A stretch of 64,000 nucleotides of DNA from Acinetobacter puyangensis (GCF_900096995.1 NZ_OANT01000001.1:896086-960085); one strand, 5' to 3'; positions 28,318-38,707 are shown, numbered from the stretch's first letter. Numbers and translations: made by a program. Notes: generated by a model from the letters alone, not told the origin.

Positions 28318-28659
28318 ATGCCAGAACAATTGGAAATCATAGACTTAATCGTAGGTGAGGGGAAAACCGCAGTCAAAGGTGCCTTGATTAAAACCCATTA
28401 TACCGGCTGGTTAAATGATGGAACAAAATTTGATTCCTCCCATGACCGTGGTCAATTATTCCAGTGCGTCATTGGTACAGGTCGGGTAATCAAAGGCTGG
28501 GATCAGGGGATTATCGGCATGAAAGTCGGAGGTAAACGAAAACTTATTGTACCTGCACATCTTGCCTATGGCGAACGCCAAATTGGTCAAATGATTCCAG
28601 CCAACTCGGATTTAAGCTTTGAAATAGAATTATTTGAAGTGCTTACTCGGGATGAGTAA
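28318..28659 (+). CDS. FKBP-type peptidyl-prolyl cis-trans isomerase
   Basis: 113-aa single-domain FKBP of the compact human FKBP12-like type. Conserved active-site stretches are HYTGWLNDGTKFDSSHDRG, GRVIKGWDQGIIGMKVGGKRKL and PAHLAYGER. The usual Phe-rich QPFxF segment reads QLFQCVIG. There is no signal peptide, so it is cytoplasmic. Its stop codon overlaps the start of a possible 53-codon reading frame. Confidence 0.93.
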   Translation: MPEQLEIIDLIVGEGKTAVKGALIKTHYTGWLNDGTKFDSSHDRGQLFQCVIGTGRVIKGWDQGIIGMKVGGKRKLIVPAHLAYGERQIGQMIPANSDLSFEIELFEVLTRDE

Positions 28660-28820
28660 TGAAAAAATATTTGTGTTTTTTTGATGGTTGGAGAGATAAG
28701 AAAATATCTCTCTTAAAACCTGAAATAAACACAAATGAGAAACTCGAATTAATTTATTCTTTTAAAGATAAGAAACCATCGTATAATCAGAAGACTAGCA
28801 GGAAAATTCCCTGCTTTTGA
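28659..28820 (+). CDS. Possible small basic protein coupled to the FKBP gene
   Basis: A 53-aa frame starts at an ATG that overlaps the FKBP stop codon (TAATG), an arrangement that allows coupled translation. It ends inside the terminator stem that closes the transcript. The peptide begins KKYLCFFDGWRDKK and is rich in Lys with aromatic residues near the start. I do not recognise it and it has no independent ribosome-binding site. It could be a genuine microprotein or a chance frame in AT-rich DNA. Confidence 0.35.
   Translation: MKKYLCFFDGWRDKKISLLKPEINTNEKLELIYSFKDKKPSYNQKTSRKIPCF
28795..28820 (+). terminator. Terminator after the FKBP gene
   Basis: AGCAGG and CCCTGCT arms surround a short AAAATT loop and are followed by TTTT. 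Confidence 0.7.
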
Positions 28821-28829
28821 TCTATCTAT

Positions 28830-29750
28830 TTAATCCGCATAATAACTTTGTCTCTTATTGGAAAATTTCTGTAATTGTTTCAAGAAACCGTGAAAATAAT
28901 CTTTGTCTTTATCTTCTGTTCTAAAACCCGCATATAAAGTTCTGCGTAAACCTTCAGGAGAGATACAGTCTAAACGACGACTGGTGACCCAGCCCTTTTG
29001 TTCATATTCATACACCACCCAATCCGGTAAAGCCGAAATTCCCCGACCACTAGCGACCAATTGAATCAGCATTTGTGTCAATTCTGTGGTGCGAATCTGT
29101 TTTGGTTGGATATTTGCAGGAATAAACACATGCGCCATGATGTCCAGACGATGTTTATCCACGGGATAGGTAATTAGCGTTTCTGCTGCCAGTTTTTCAA
29201 TGGTGAGCTGTTCATCTCGTACCAGTGCATGTGTGTTGGATAAGACCAGACGGGATTCATATTGAAAAATAGGAAAGTATTCAATGCCTTTGAGTGCGAT
29301 TGGATCGGCAGTGATCAGGAGGTCAAACTCGGAATTTTGTAATAATTCATGCGGGTTCATTTCAAAACCAGAAGCGAAATCCAAATCGACATCAGGATAT
29401 TGCTGGCGATATTGATTGAGCAGCGGCATCAGCCAGTCAAAACAGCTATGACATTCCGAAGAAAAAATAATTCGTCCAGTTTGACCATGTACCAATCTCA
29501 CAATATCGGATTGGGCCAATTGAACTTGCGGCAGAATATCATCAGCCAGCTTGAGTAAACGCAGACCGACATTGGAAAACTGTAAGGGACGACTCCGCCG
29601 ATTGACAATTTCCACATCATACCAGTGTTCTAGTTCTTTGAGTTGATGAGAGATGGCAGAAGGCGTCAGGTTTAAATCTGCTGCGGCAGAAACCAGTGAA
29701 CCATGTTCACGTAAAGCTTGCAAGGTTCTGAGATGGCGGAGTTCCAGCAT
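28830..29750 (-). CDS. metR: Methionine regulator MetR (LysR family)
   Basis: 306-aa LysR regulator that in enterobacteria activates metE and metH with homocysteine as co-inducer. The helix-turn-helix is SLVSAAADLNLTPSAISHQLKELE. The effector domain contains the FSSECHSCFDWLMPLL motif characteristic of MetR. The ATG at 29750 is chosen over an in-frame TTG three codons upstream. It is divergent from metE, and a perfect MetR box lies between them. Confidence 0.93.
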   Translation of the reverse strand: MLELRHLRTLQALREHGSLVSAAADLNLTPSAISHQLKELEHWYDVEIVNRRSRPLQFSNVGLRLLKLADDILPQVQLAQSDIVRLVHGQTGRIIFSSECHSCFDWLMPLLNQYRQQYPDVDLDFASGFEMNPHELLQNSEFDLLITADPIALKGIEYFPIFQYESRLVLSNTHALVRDEQLTIEKLAAETLITYPVDKHRLDIMAHVFIPANIQPKQIRTTELTQMLIQLVASGRGISALPDWVVYEYEQKGWVTSRRLDCISPEGLRRTLYAGFRTEDKDKDYFHGFLKQLQKFSNKRQSYYAD

Positions 29751-29767
29751 AGAAATCAATAATTTTG

Positions 29768-29780
29768 TGAATATAATTCA
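29768..29780. promoter_or_regulatory. MetR binding site
   Basis: TGAATATAATTCA is an exact match to the TGAA-N5-TTCA MetR consensus, located 17 bp from the metR start and 98 bp from the metE start. A related half-match, TGAAAATAATGA, follows at 29789. A direct repeat of AAATGAATTTTATT occurs at about 29811 and 29840. Confidence 0.8.
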
Positions 29781-29878
29781 ATATAACATGAAAATAATGA
29801 GTTTGCTTCAAAATGAATTTTATTTGATTATTGTCCCATCAAATGAATTTTATTAATTTTAATATTGAGGCAGATCTG

Positions 29879-32194
29879 ATGGGTATTCAAACACATATTT
29901 TGGGTTATCCCCGTATCGGTGTGAAACGTGAACTGAAGTTTGCTGAAGAAGCATATTGGAAAGGTGAAAGTACACAAGCGGAGTTTCTGGAACAAGCACA
30001 AGCAGTCGAAGCTGCAAATTGGCAAGCACAAGTGGATGCAGGGCTTGCATTACTGACTGTCGGTGATTTTGTTTTTTATGATGCGATTCTGACGCAAGCT
30101 GTACGTTTGGGCGTGATTCCAGCACGTTTTGCAGAAAGTGCAAAATTGAATCAGGTCGATCAACAGTTCTATTTGGCTCGTGGTCGTGCGCCAGATTGTA
30201 GCGATGTGGCTGCATTGGAAATGACCAAATGGTTTGACACCAACTATCATTATTTAGTGCCGGAATTCACTTTAAATCAGGAATTTCATGCTGACTTTTC
30301 TGATCTATTGGCACAGGTTGATCGTGCCAAAGCATTTAATCAGCCTTTAAAAGTAGTTGTTCCTGGTTTACTGACATTCCTGTATTTATCCCGTATTGTC
30401 GATGGCAAAGCAGAAAAAGCAGCAGCAACAGCCTGTGGTTGTGGTTCTGAGCATACAGAAGCGGCAGCAGGCTATATTGCAAATCATGCCACATTAAAAT
30501 TTATAGATGCTTTGGTCCCTATTTATGCCAAATTATTTGATGATTTAAAAGCCCGTGGTGTGGAGTATGTACAGGTCGATGAACCCATTTTGGTGCTTGA
30601 TCTTGCGCCAGAATGGCAAGCTGCATTTGAACGTACCTATAATTTATTACAACGTCGTGATGGTTTAAAGTTGATCATCAGTACCTATTTTGAAACGTTG
30701 GGTGAAAATTTAAATCTTGCAGTGAATTTACCCGTTGCAGGCTTACACATTGACATTACTCGTGAAAAAGCAGGCGAATTTTTCTGGAAAAAAGTCATTG
30801 ACCAGTTACCTGCGCATAAAATCCTGTCATTAGGTTTAATCAATGGTCGTAGTGTCTGGGCAAGTGATTTGGTACAACTGAATGACATCGTTGTCACAGC
30901 GGAAAAATCTTTAGGTGATCGTTTATGGTTGTCTACAGGTAGCTCATTACTTCATGTACCTGTGGATTTACGTTCTGAACAAGTGCCTGCGGAAATTGAG
31001 GGTAAGTTGGCATTTGCCCGTCAAAAGCTGGATGAATTAGTGGCATTGGCTAATGGCAATATTAGCGAAAATCCAGCATTAAACTTTGCTTTACAGGCAG
31101 CATTTGACTTACAAGGGCAGGCACGTCAGGAACCATTTACCGAGCGTTATGCAGCACAACAGGCAAAATTTAATTTGCCATTATTGCCAACCACAACCAT
31201 CGGTTCATTCCCACAAACTGCGGAAATTCGTGCAGCGCGTGCGGCGTGGAATAAAGGCAATTTATCTGATGCTGACTATGAAGCAGCAATGAAAAAAGAA
31301 ATCGCCTATGCCATTGAGCAACAAGAACAGCTTGGTATCGATGTGTTTGTGCATGGCGAAGCAGAACGTACCGACATGGTGGAATACTTTGCAGGTTTAT
31401 TAGATGGTTTCTGGTTGTCTAAATTTGGCTGGGTACAATCCTATGGTTCACGTTGTGTCCGTCCACCGATCATAGTTGCTGACATCACGCGTCCACATGC
31501 AATGACGGTAAAATGGATTACTTATGCCAATTCCTTAACCGACAAAATCGTAAAAGGCATGTTGACAGGTCCTGTGACCATTCTGAACTGGTCATTTCCA
31601 CCAGCACATCGTAGCCGTCGTGAAGTGTGCTTGCAGTTGGCAGAAGCGATTCGTCAGGAAGTATCCGATTTGCAGGATGCAGGTGTGGAAATTATCCAAA
31701 TTGATGAAGCCGCATTCCGTGAAGCTTTGCCGCTGCGTACCGCAGATCGTGCCGATTATTGGGACTGGACGGTGAAATCATTTAAACATTGCTCAAGCAG
31801 TGCCAAGGTGGATACACAGATTCATACCCATATGTGCTATTCAGATTTTAAAGATTGTTTGCCGCAAATCACTGCGATGGATGCCGATGTGATCACCATT
31901 GAAACATCACGTTCTGGTTTACAGTTACTTGAAGTGTTCCATCAACAGGGTTATCCAAATGCGATTGGACCGGGTGTATATGATATTCATAGTCCACGTA
32001 CGCCAAGTGCAGATAATATGCGTGTAGTGATTGATGGCGCCTTAAAAACCATTCCTGCCGAACGTCTTTGGGTGAATCCAGACTGTGGTTTAAAAACCCG
32101 TAACTGGGATGAAACTTGTGCAGCATTGACCGAGATGGTGAAAATGGCAAAAACAGTACGTGCGGAATTAGAAGCTAAAAAAGCCACTGCATAA
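29879..32194 (+). CDS. metE: Cobalamin-independent methionine synthase MetE
   Basis: 771-aa zinc enzyme that moves the methyl group of methyl-tetrahydrofolate-triglutamate to homocysteine. It has two TIM barrels: the N-terminal one starts THILGYPRIGVKRELKFA, and the C-terminal catalytic one starts LPTTTIGSFPQT. Zinc ligands sit in HTHMCYSDF and the final NPDCGLKTR, and the substrate-binding VHGEAERTDMVEYF is present. The ATG at 29879 is chosen because it begins the family N-terminus and has GAGG 8 nt upstream; 16 open codons before it have no support. The methyl donor comes from MetF, encoded at 52.5 kb. Confidence 0.98.
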   Translation: MGIQTHILGYPRIGVKRELKFAEEAYWKGESTQAEFLEQAQAVEAANWQAQVDAGLALLTVGDFVFYDAILTQAVRLGVIPARFAESAKLNQVDQQFYLARGRAPDCSDVAALEMTKWFDTNYHYLVPEFTLNQEFHADFSDLLAQVDRAKAFNQPLKVVVPGLLTFLYLSRIVDGKAEKAAATACGCGSEHTEAAAGYIANHATLKFIDALVPIYAKLFDDLKARGVEYVQVDEPILVLDLAPEWQAAFERTYNLLQRRDGLKLIISTYFETLGENLNLAVNLPVAGLHIDITREKAGEFFWKKVIDQLPAHKILSLGLINGRSVWASDLVQLNDIVVTAEKSLGDRLWLSTGSSLLHVPVDLRSEQVPAEIEGKLAFARQKLDELVALANGNISENPALNFALQAAFDLQGQARQEPFTERYAAQQAKFNLPLLPTTTIGSFPQTAEIRAARAAWNKGNLSDADYEAAMKKEIAYAIEQQEQLGIDVFVHGEAERTDMVEYFAGLLDGFWLSKFGWVQSYGSRCVRPPIIVADITRPHAMTVKWITYANSLTDKIVKGMLTGPVTILNWSFPPAHRSRREVCLQLAEAIRQEVSDLQDAGVEIIQIDEAAFREALPLRTADRADYWDWTVKSFKHCSSSAKVDTQIHTHMCYSDFKDCLPQITAMDADVITIETSRSGLQLLEVFHQQGYPNAIGPGVYDIHSPRTPSADNMRVVIDGALKTIPAERLWVNPDCGLKTRNWDETCAALTEMVKMAKTVRAELEAKKATA

Positions 32195-32225
32195 GCTCAA
32201 AAATAATAATATCCAGTTTAGCGCG

Positions 32226-32254
32226 CCGTATCATTCGTGATGCGGTTTTTTTTT
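32226..32254 (+). terminator. Terminator of metE
   Basis: CCGTATCA and TGATGCGG arms close a TTCG tetraloop, followed by T9. Confidence 0.93.
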
Positions 32255-32258
32255 ATAA

Positions 32259-32462
32259 TTATATGCTGCTAATTAAAAAATCTAATGCATTGATAATGAT
32301 TTGCCGATGTTGATCAAGTACAGTTACGAAGGAACCAAGTTCTTTTTTTGAAATGCCTGCAAATTGCGGTGTCATTAGAATATATTTTTGCTCCAATTGT
32401 ATGTCCAAGATGTATATTTGAACGACTGAGCAAATGCACGATAATAATGATTTAAAAAAGCA
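32259..32462 (-). pseudogene. Possible remnant of a small gene
   Basis: This is an open frame of about 67 codons ending at a TAA at 32259-32261. It holds one ATG at 32375 that would give 38 aa (starting TPQFAGISKKELGSFV). The peptide looks protein-like (alternating charged and hydrophobic residues), but there is no ribosome-binding site and the frame has no proper beginning. I do not recognise it. The 320-bp metE-dapC gap otherwise contains only the metE terminator. Confidence 0.25.
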
Positions 32463-32513
32463 TTACTTCCTAACAAGCAATGCGTTTAAATATTTTCTTA
32501 TACACAAAAAACA

Positions 32514-33683
32514 TCAAAGAATCTGTTTTAAGCGCTTGATGACTTCTTCGCATTGTTCAATGCTTGCGACCAATGCCATACGCACATGATTCTCACCCGG
32601 ATTCCCTTGGTCTGTAGTGCGGGAAAGATAGCGACCTGGTAACACTTTGATATTGGCTTCACTTAATAATTTTCTGGCAAAGGCTTCATCATCATCGACT
32701 TGTAACCAGTAATAAAAACCGGCATCGGGTTTTTTAAGCAGCAGTAAATTGCCTAATTCCTGCTGGAATAAATCAAATTTTTTCCGATAGGCTTTACGGT
32801 TTTCTTCAACATGCGTTTCATCATTCCAAGCTGCAATGGAGGCAAGTTGATGCTGTACCGGCATAGCGGCACCGTGATAAGTACGATATTTAAGATAGGG
32901 TACCAGTAAAGCGGCATCACCTGCGACAAAGCCGGAACGCATGCCAGGTAAATTGGAACGCTTGGACAGAGAGTGAAAAACGATACAGTTTTTATAATCA
33001 TCACGGCCAATTTCTGCACAGACTTCAAGCAAGCCCACGGGTGCCTGATCAAACCACAGTTCGGAATAGCATTCATCAGATGCAATAATAAAACCATATT
33101 GATCTGACAATTGAATCAGCTTTTTAAAATCGTCTTTGGATAACACCGCGCCGGTTGGATTACCCGGCGTGCAGACAAACAAAATGGCGGTATTTTGCCA
33201 GACTTCACTAGGCACTTGATCAAAATCGCCTTTGTAATCATTGGCAATCGTACAGTTGACGAAATAGGGTTTGGCACCTACAAGTAGTGCAGCACCTTCA
33301 TAAATCTGATAAAAAGGATTGGGCATCACTACATAAGGGGTTTGACTGCGATCAATCGATGCCTGTACAAAGGAAAAAATAGCTTCACGGGTACCACTGA
33401 CCGGTAAAATCTGAGTTTCTGCATCAATGCTGTTGAGCTGAAAACGCTGTTTTAACCAGTTGGCAATGCTTTGGCGCAATTCCGGCAGGCCTTTACTATT
33501 GGGATAGGTGGAAAGATGGTTAAAATTTTCACTGATGACTGTTTTTACAAATTCAGGTGCAGGGTGCTTTGGCTCCCCGATTGAAAGGGGAATCAATGGC
33601 AAGTTTGCTGGCACGACATCGGCAAACAATGCATTGAGTTTTTCAAAAGGATAAGGATGGAGTAACGCCAAATCTGGATTCAT
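32514..33683 (-). CDS. dapC: Succinyldiaminopimelate transaminase DapC
   Basis: 389-aa PLP-dependent class I aminotransferase. The Schiff-base Lys is in HSLSKRSNLPGMRSGF, and SDECYSELWF and CTPGNPTGAV contact the cofactor. The N-terminal PDLALLHPYPFEKL and the PLSIGEPKH motif fit the DapC group. In the family it makes N-succinyl-LL-diaminopimelate precursors, the step after DapD. The ATG at 33683 is preferred over a TTG six codons upstream. It follows glnD by 62 bp on the same strand, a pairing common in Acinetobacter and Pseudomonas. Confidence 0.9.
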   Translation of the reverse strand: MNPDLALLHPYPFEKLNALFADVVPANLPLIPLSIGEPKHPAPEFVKTVISENFNHLSTYPNSKGLPELRQSIANWLKQRFQLNSIDAETQILPVSGTREAIFSFVQASIDRSQTPYVVMPNPFYQIYEGAALLVGAKPYFVNCTIANDYKGDFDQVPSEVWQNTAILFVCTPGNPTGAVLSKDDFKKLIQLSDQYGFIIASDECYSELWFDQAPVGLLEVCAEIGRDDYKNCIVFHSLSKRSNLPGMRSGFVAGDAALLVPYLKYRTYHGAAMPVQHQLASIAAWNDETHVEENRKAYRKKFDLFQQELGNLLLLKKPDAGFYYWLQVDDDEAFARKLLSEANIKVLPGRYLSRTTDQGNPGENHVRMALVASIEQCEEVIKRLKQIL

Positions 33684-33745
33684 TGCAAACACTCTAGTCA
33701 AAAAATATGTTGGTTAAAAATACATTCATCAGTATAGGGTCATCA

Positions 33746-36409
33746 TCAGTGTTGAATCGTGACCCGATTCGATGCTTCATCTAATGCCAGTTTTAATTTC
33801 TCGGCAAAATCTTTGGATTCTTCTTCATCTAGCGGTATACCGTCCTGTTTGGTGACAAAGAAAATATCTTCTGCTTTTTCACCCAGCGTAGCAATTCTGG
33901 CAGAATGAATATCCAGTCCCTGCATCATAAATAAGCCGCCGACACGCGCCAGTAAACCGGGTTGGTCAAGTGTGGAAATTTCCACCATATTCTGGTTTAG
34001 GGCATGATTCAGTCGGATATCCACGGTATTTTCGACTTCAAAATGGCGAAGTTGCCGTGGAATAATACGTTGCATCACTCCTGGATATTGATCGGCATGG
34101 CACAATGCTTTTACCAGCGCACTGGTAACTTGATGTAACCGTTCCGGATCAGACATAATGCTGCCAAGGCGATCATGAATTACATAGGTATCCAGTGAAA
34201 AGTTGGTGGCCGCTGTGATAATACGGGCGTCCTGCACATCCAGATTCATGCGATCGAGTACAGCAACCGTGGTGGCAAACAGGTTTGGTGTGTCACGGGT
34301 GTAGATAAACAATTGTACCGCTTTACGATGTTCACGGATCAATACCAGTGGATCAGGATTGTCACCATGTCGCAGAATTGCACTGGTATGCCAGACGATT
34401 TCATCGGCACTTTCTTTGAGGAAATAGTCATCGCCCAATTCCTGCCAGACTTCTTCAATTTCCGTGGTCGGGAACTCATCAGCCAGAATATCAATCGCCG
34501 CAAATTTGGTATCTTCGATCAACATTTGATGATCGACAGGGCGGTCAATACCAGCACGAATAATTTCCCGTGCCTGTGAATAGAGCTGGCGTAACAGTGA
34601 GGCTTTCCAGTTGGTCCACAAGGTTGGGTTGGTGGCGTTGATATCGGCAACAGTAAGGCAGTATAAATAATCCAAATGCTCCATATCGCCCATCTGTTCG
34701 GCAAAACCCTGTACCACATCCGGATCGGAAATATCTTTCTTCTGGGCAGTGAGTGACATGATCAGATGGTTACGGGTGAGCCAAGCCACCATTTTTCCTT
34801 CACGTTCGGTTAAACCATGCTGACGGCAAAACTCGATGGCATCTTCTGCACCCAGTTCACTATGATCGCCACCACGACCTTTGGCAATATCGTGAAATAA
34901 TGCTGCCAGATAAATAATATCTTTACGGTTCAAACGTTGGAACACGCTGCTGACCATAGGATATTGCTTGCTAAACTCGGGTTCGGCAAAGCGGTTTAAA
35001 TTGCGAATCAGCAATAAGGTATGGGCATCTACGGTGTAAATATGGAAAAGATCGTATTGCATCAGGCCCATGATTTGACCAAAGGCAGGAATATAATGTC
35101 CCAGTACACCATAGCGTTTCATTGCGACTAAAGTTTCGTATAGACGATATGGCGAGCGGATAATGGCCATAAATAAGGCTTGATGAATCGGATTATCCCG
35201 AAAGTTCTGATCAATTTTTTTGGCAGCCAGAATCAATAGACGTAAGGTTCTGGCACGAATGCCTTGAATATCAGTACGGTTTGCCATCAAATAAAAGACT
35301 TCCAGAATGGCACTTGGACTTTCTGAAAATACTTTGTGATGGGTGACGGCAAGCTTGTCATCAACCAGTTTAAAATTCTGGTTCAGATCGATAATTTTAC
35401 GTTCATAATCCGGCAAACGTGGGGTAATCACCGCTTCATTAAAATAATTGAGCAATAATTCATTCAGCGTGGAAACCGTTTGGGCAGTACGATAATAACG
35501 CTTCATAAATTGTTCAATGGCGTGATTCGGATGTTGACCTTCCTGACGTACATAGCCCATTTTTGCTGCGATTTCACGTTGATAATCAAATAACAGACGA
35601 TTTTCATCACGTTTTCTAATACGATGCAAATAATGACGAATTTCCCATAGGAAGATTTCAGCTTCTTCTAATAAACCCAGTTCAAATTCACTGATAAAAC
35701 CCAGATGTACCAGATCATAAATTCGTTGCACGCGAAAATGTCGTTTGGCAATCCAGCCAATCTGATTCATATCCCGTAAGCCACCGGGTGCATTTTTGAT
35801 ATCGGGTTCCAGATTGCTTTCGGTATTATTATGTTGTTCATGACGATGCCGTTGTTCCTGCATCTTTGCATCAAAAAAAGTTTTGTCTGACCAGCCTTCG
35901 GATACGATACGTCGCGGCCATTTGCTTAGGCATTCTTTGCCAATCAGCAATCGTGATTCAATCAGTGAGGTCGCAATGGTGAGATCTGCTTTGGCTTGCT
36001 CAAAACACGATTTTAAGGTGCGCACACTGATGCCCGGTTTAAAATTGCCAACATCCCATAGGGAAGAAACAAAGGTTTTGATTTTTTCTTCTGCTTCCGG
36101 ATCAATCTCATCTTCTGAAAGAATCAGGACATCGACATCAGAATAAGGCAACATTTCGCGACGGCCATAGCCGCCTACGGCAAAAAGACCAAGATCTGTC
36201 TGTTCCAGTCCGGCATTTTTCCATAAAAAACGTAAGACCAGATCAATCTGATTGGAACGTTCGGTGACAATGTCACGAATGGAGGTGCCCGAATTAAAGG
36301 CTGCATCGAGTTGCTCTTCAATCAGGCTACGCCAGTCATTAATGCCTTTAAGATCCTGTCCTAAAGTGACGAAATTGGAAAGCGGGGCAAGCTTGGGCAT
36401 ACGCATCAT
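33746..36409 (-). CDS. glnD: Bifunctional uridylyltransferase / uridylyl-removing enzyme GlnD
   Basis: About 887-aa nitrogen sensor that adds or removes UMP on the PII protein according to glutamine level. The order is: nucleotidyltransferase core [19 protein letters not shown] near residue 80, with the catalytic Asp pair; central linker; HD domain with [18 protein letters not shown] near 505; and two C-terminal ACT domains ([14 protein letters not shown] and [19 protein letters not shown]) that bind glutamine. The frame is open to 36436, but that region is the purT terminator. I place the start at 36409; ATGs at 36406 and 36400 are equally possible. Confidence 0.96.
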   Translation of the reverse strand: MMRMPKLAPLSNFVTLGQDLKGINDWRSLIEEQLDAAFNSGTSIRDIVTERSNQIDLVLRFLWKNAGLEQTDLGLFAVGGYGRREMLPYSDVDVLILSEDEIDPEAEEKIKTFVSSLWDVGNFKPGISVRTLKSCFEQAKADLTIATSLIESRLLIGKECLSKWPRRIVSEGWSDKTFFDAKMQEQRHRHEQHNNTESNLEPDIKNAPGGLRDMNQIGWIAKRHFRVQRIYDLVHLGFISEFELGLLEEAEIFLWEIRHYLHRIRKRDENRLLFDYQREIAAKMGYVRQEGQHPNHAIEQFMKRYYRTAQTVSTLNELLLNYFNEAVITPRLPDYERKIIDLNQNFKLVDDKLAVTHHKVFSESPSAILEVFYLMANRTDIQGIRARTLRLLILAAKKIDQNFRDNPIHQALFMAIIRSPYRLYETLVAMKRYGVLGHYIPAFGQIMGLMQYDLFHIYTVDAHTLLLIRNLNRFAEPEFSKQYPMVSSVFQRLNRKDIIYLAALFHDIAKGRGGDHSELGAEDAIEFCRQHGLTEREGKMVAWLTRNHLIMSLTAQKKDISDPDVVQGFAEQMGDMEHLDYLYCLTVADINATNPTLWTNWKASLLRQLYSQAREIIRAGIDRPVDHQMLIEDTKFAAIDILADEFPTTEIEEVWQELGDDYFLKESADEIVWHTSAILRHGDNPDPLVLIREHRKAVQLFIYTRDTPNLFATTVAVLDRMNLDVQDARIITAATNFSLDTYVIHDRLGSIMSDPERLHQVTSALVKALCHADQYPGVMQRIIPRQLRHFEVENTVDIRLNHALNQNMVEISTLDQPGLLARVGGLFMMQGLDIHSARIATLGEKAEDIFFVTKQDGIPLDEEESKDFAEKLKLALDEASNRVTIQH

Positions 36410-36419
36410 TTCTCTACAT

Positions 36420-36446
36420 AAAAAAGCCCAAGACAATTTGGGCTGA
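36420..36446 (-). terminator. Terminator of purT
   Basis: AGCCCAA and TTGGGCT arms are followed by a T6 run on the minus strand. It lies between purT and glnD, and its presence argues against the longest glnD frame. Confidence 0.88.
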
Positions 36447-36454
36447 TTTGGTGA

Positions 36455-37666
36455 TTAGTCTGTGAATTTCTCTACAAGCACGAGCTGGGCCGTAGTCACT
36501 GCATGTTCACGGGCCTGATCTGTGGTTTCAGCCCGTGCAGTGGCAACCCCCATACGACGACGGCGAAAGCCTTCCGGTTTGCCAAACAGGCGTAAATCAC
36601 TCTCAGCATAAGCCAGTGCTTTGTCCAGATTGGTATAGGTTAGATTGGTCGCATCCTGACCGGCATAGATTACCGCACTTGCTGCTACACTATGTCGGGT
36701 GGTGTTGACTGGTAAGCCAAGAATGGCACGGGCATGTAATTCAAACTCGCTCTGGAATTGACTGGCTAAGGTTACCAGACCCGTATCATGTGGGCGTGGT
36801 GAAACTTCACTAAACCAGACCTGATCACCATTGATAAATAATTCCACACCAAAAATACCACAACCGCCCAATGCTGTAGTGACTTTATCGGCAATACGTT
36901 TCGATTCTGCCAGTGCTGCATCTGTCATTAATTGTGGTTGCCAGCTTTCAACATAATCGCCAGAGTCCTGACGGTGTCCGATTGGATCACAAAAGTGGGT
37001 TTCGATGGCGCCCGTTTCAGGATTTTTTGCTCTTACTGTCAGTAGGGTGATTTCAAAATCAAAATCAATTTGTGATTCGACAATGACTTTACCCTGATTC
37101 ACCCGTCCGCCTTGCATGGCATAATTCCATGCTGCATCCACTTCCTCAAAACTGGTGACACGGGATTGCCCTTTACCAGAAGATGACATGACTGGTTTGA
37201 CAAAGTTCGGGTAAGCAATGTCATCACAGGCAGCGCGGAAACTTTCCAGACTATCGGCAAAACGGTAGGTTGATGTAGGTAAACCAAGTTCTTCGGCGGC
37301 AAGACGGCGAATGCCCTCACGATTCATGGTGAGGTTAACCGCTTTGGCCGAAGGAATTACTGTAGCGATATTTTTCGCCTCAATTTCCAGTAATACTTCT
37401 GTTGCAATGGCTTCAATTTCAGGAACGATTAAATGCGGTTGAACGTCATCGATGAGTTTTTTTAATGCTTCAGCATTACTCATATCTAGCGTATAACTAT
37501 GATGCGCAACCTGCATGGCAGGCGCATGATCATAACGGTCTGCGGCAATGACTTCGACACCCAGACGTTGTAAAGAAATCACAACTTCCTTGCCCAGTTC
37601 TCCAGCGCCTAGAAATAATACTCGTGTAGCAGATGATTGTAGTGGCGTACCAATGCGAACAGTCAT
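36455..37666 (-). CDS. purT: Formate-dependent phosphoribosylglycinamide formyltransferase PurT
   Basis: 403-aa ATP-grasp enzyme that formylates GAR using formate and ATP, the folate-independent alternative to PurN in purine synthesis. The N-terminal Rossmann-like domain has [11 protein letters not shown]. The central ATP-grasp contains [14 protein letters not shown] and the metal-site residues in [26 protein letters not shown] (read here with IFGVELF). The C-terminal barrel follows. Length is normal. Confidence 0.97.
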   Translation of the reverse strand: MTVRIGTPLQSSATRVLFLGAGELGKEVVISLQRLGVEVIAADRYDHAPAMQVAHHSYTLDMSNAEALKKLIDDVQPHLIVPEIEAIATEVLLEIEAKNIATVIPSAKAVNLTMNREGIRRLAAEELGLPTSTYRFADSLESFRAACDDIAYPNFVKPVMSSSGKGQSRVTSFEEVDAAWNYAMQGGRVNQGKVIVESQIDFDFEITLLTVRAKNPETGAIETHFCDPIGHRQDSGDYVESWQPQLMTDAALAESKRIADKVTTALGGCGIFGVELFINGDQVWFSEVSPRPHDTGLVTLASQFQSEFELHARAILGLPVNTTRHSVAASAVIYAGQDATNLTYTNLDKALAYAESDLRLFGKPEGFRRRRMGVATARAETTDQAREHAVTTAQLVLVEKFTD

Positions 37667-37811
37667 GTAATCGAAATCCTGAAATATGCAACAAAGCGTT
37701 TGAATCTAAGCATAACAGAGAGATGCGGATTCAAACAGTCTCGCATTGCTGTTAACTGTTTAAAAAAGTGACTAATGTTTATGCGAATGGATATTTTTCC
37801 ATGGGGATGAC

Positions 37812-38462
37812 TTAAATAATTTTAATCACATCTTCTGTTTTTAAACGTCCTTTGGGCAAATCGGCGTTGAAATCGGTGTCACTATGATAGCCCAGTGCAA
37901 GTAGAACCACGCTGCGTAAACCCTGTGCCTGAAAGTCAAATACCCGATCCAGAATTTCATGATTGAAACCGCCAATTGGGGTCGCATCAATATTTGCTGC
38001 CTTGGCCGCAAACAGGGCATTACCCAATGCAATATGCGTCTGGTTTTCAACCCAGCCATTGATCTTATTCTGCTGTTTATAAAGATTAATATAACCCTGA
38101 CGCGTTGTTCTTTGAGTTTCTTTTGATTCAGGCGTTCTAAAGCGTCCGGCCTCGTCTTCGGCATTCAGAATTTTATCCAGATGGTTCTGATCAATATCAG
38201 ATCGAACAGTAAAAATAATGACTTCGGAAGCATTTAGAACTTTCGGAATATTATAAGCAAAGGTATCGGGCATGGCTTCGGCAATTTTTTCTTTAGCCCC
38301 CTGACTTTGTGCCACAATAAATTGCCATGGCTGAATATTAATCGATGACGGCGTTAAACGTAGAATCTCAAGCAGTTGTGTTAATGTTTCTTCTGGAATT
38401 TTTTTATTTGCATCGTAAGCTTTGCTGGTATAACGGGATTGTGCTAAATCAAGAAAATTCAT
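37812..38462 (-). CDS. NfsB-like FMN-dependent nitroreductase
   Basis: 216-aa oxygen-insensitive nitroreductase/dihydropteridine-reductase-like protein. The N-terminal YTSKAYDANKKIPEE and TPSSINIQPWQFIVA motifs bind FMN; GNALFAAKAANIDATPIGGF and the C-terminal ALGYHSDTDFNADLPKGR complete the family pattern. Acts as a cytoplasmic homodimer in the family. It is monocistronic. Natural substrate is unknown; quinones and nitroaromatics are typical. Confidence 0.9.
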   Translation of the reverse strand: MNFLDLAQSRYTSKAYDANKKIPEETLTQLLEILRLTPSSINIQPWQFIVAQSQGAKEKIAEAMPDTFAYNIPKVLNASEVIIFTVRSDIDQNHLDKILNAEDEAGRFRTPESKETQRTTRQGYINLYKQQNKINGWVENQTHIALGNALFAAKAANIDATPIGGFNHEILDRVFDFQAQGLRSVVLLALGYHSDTDFNADLPKGRLKTEDVIKII

Positions 38463-38570
38463 AATACACCTGATGGATTGGAAGTGATCTATAGAATAAG
38501 GCCAGTAGGAAAATGCCGATAGCTGATTTAATGATAATTATAGCAAAATTCAAAATGTAAGCTACATTTG

Positions 38571-38707
38571 TGTCATGCTGGACTTGATCCGGCATCCAGA
38601 GTTAACGTATCCCAAATCAAACGCTATAAAGCTAAAGCCTTAACAACTTTTGAACTTTGCTCTGGATACTTGCTTTCGCAATCATAGACGAAATGTCAAC
38701 AGACCCT
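38571..38707. repeat. Intergenic repeat-like segment ending in an IS-type end
   Basis: The segment carries TGTCATGCTGGACTTGATCC, a type of motif that recurs in intergenic repeats of many bacteria, and CCAGAG/CTCTGG arms about 50 bp apart. It ends at 38691-38707 with AAATGTCAACAGACCCT. That end matches 14 of 17 bases of the right end of the element at 1441-1646. The matching left end is absent, so this may be a truncated relict. The 376-bp gap between the nitroreductase and aldehyde dehydrogenase genes otherwise holds only the terminator below. Confidence 0.4.
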
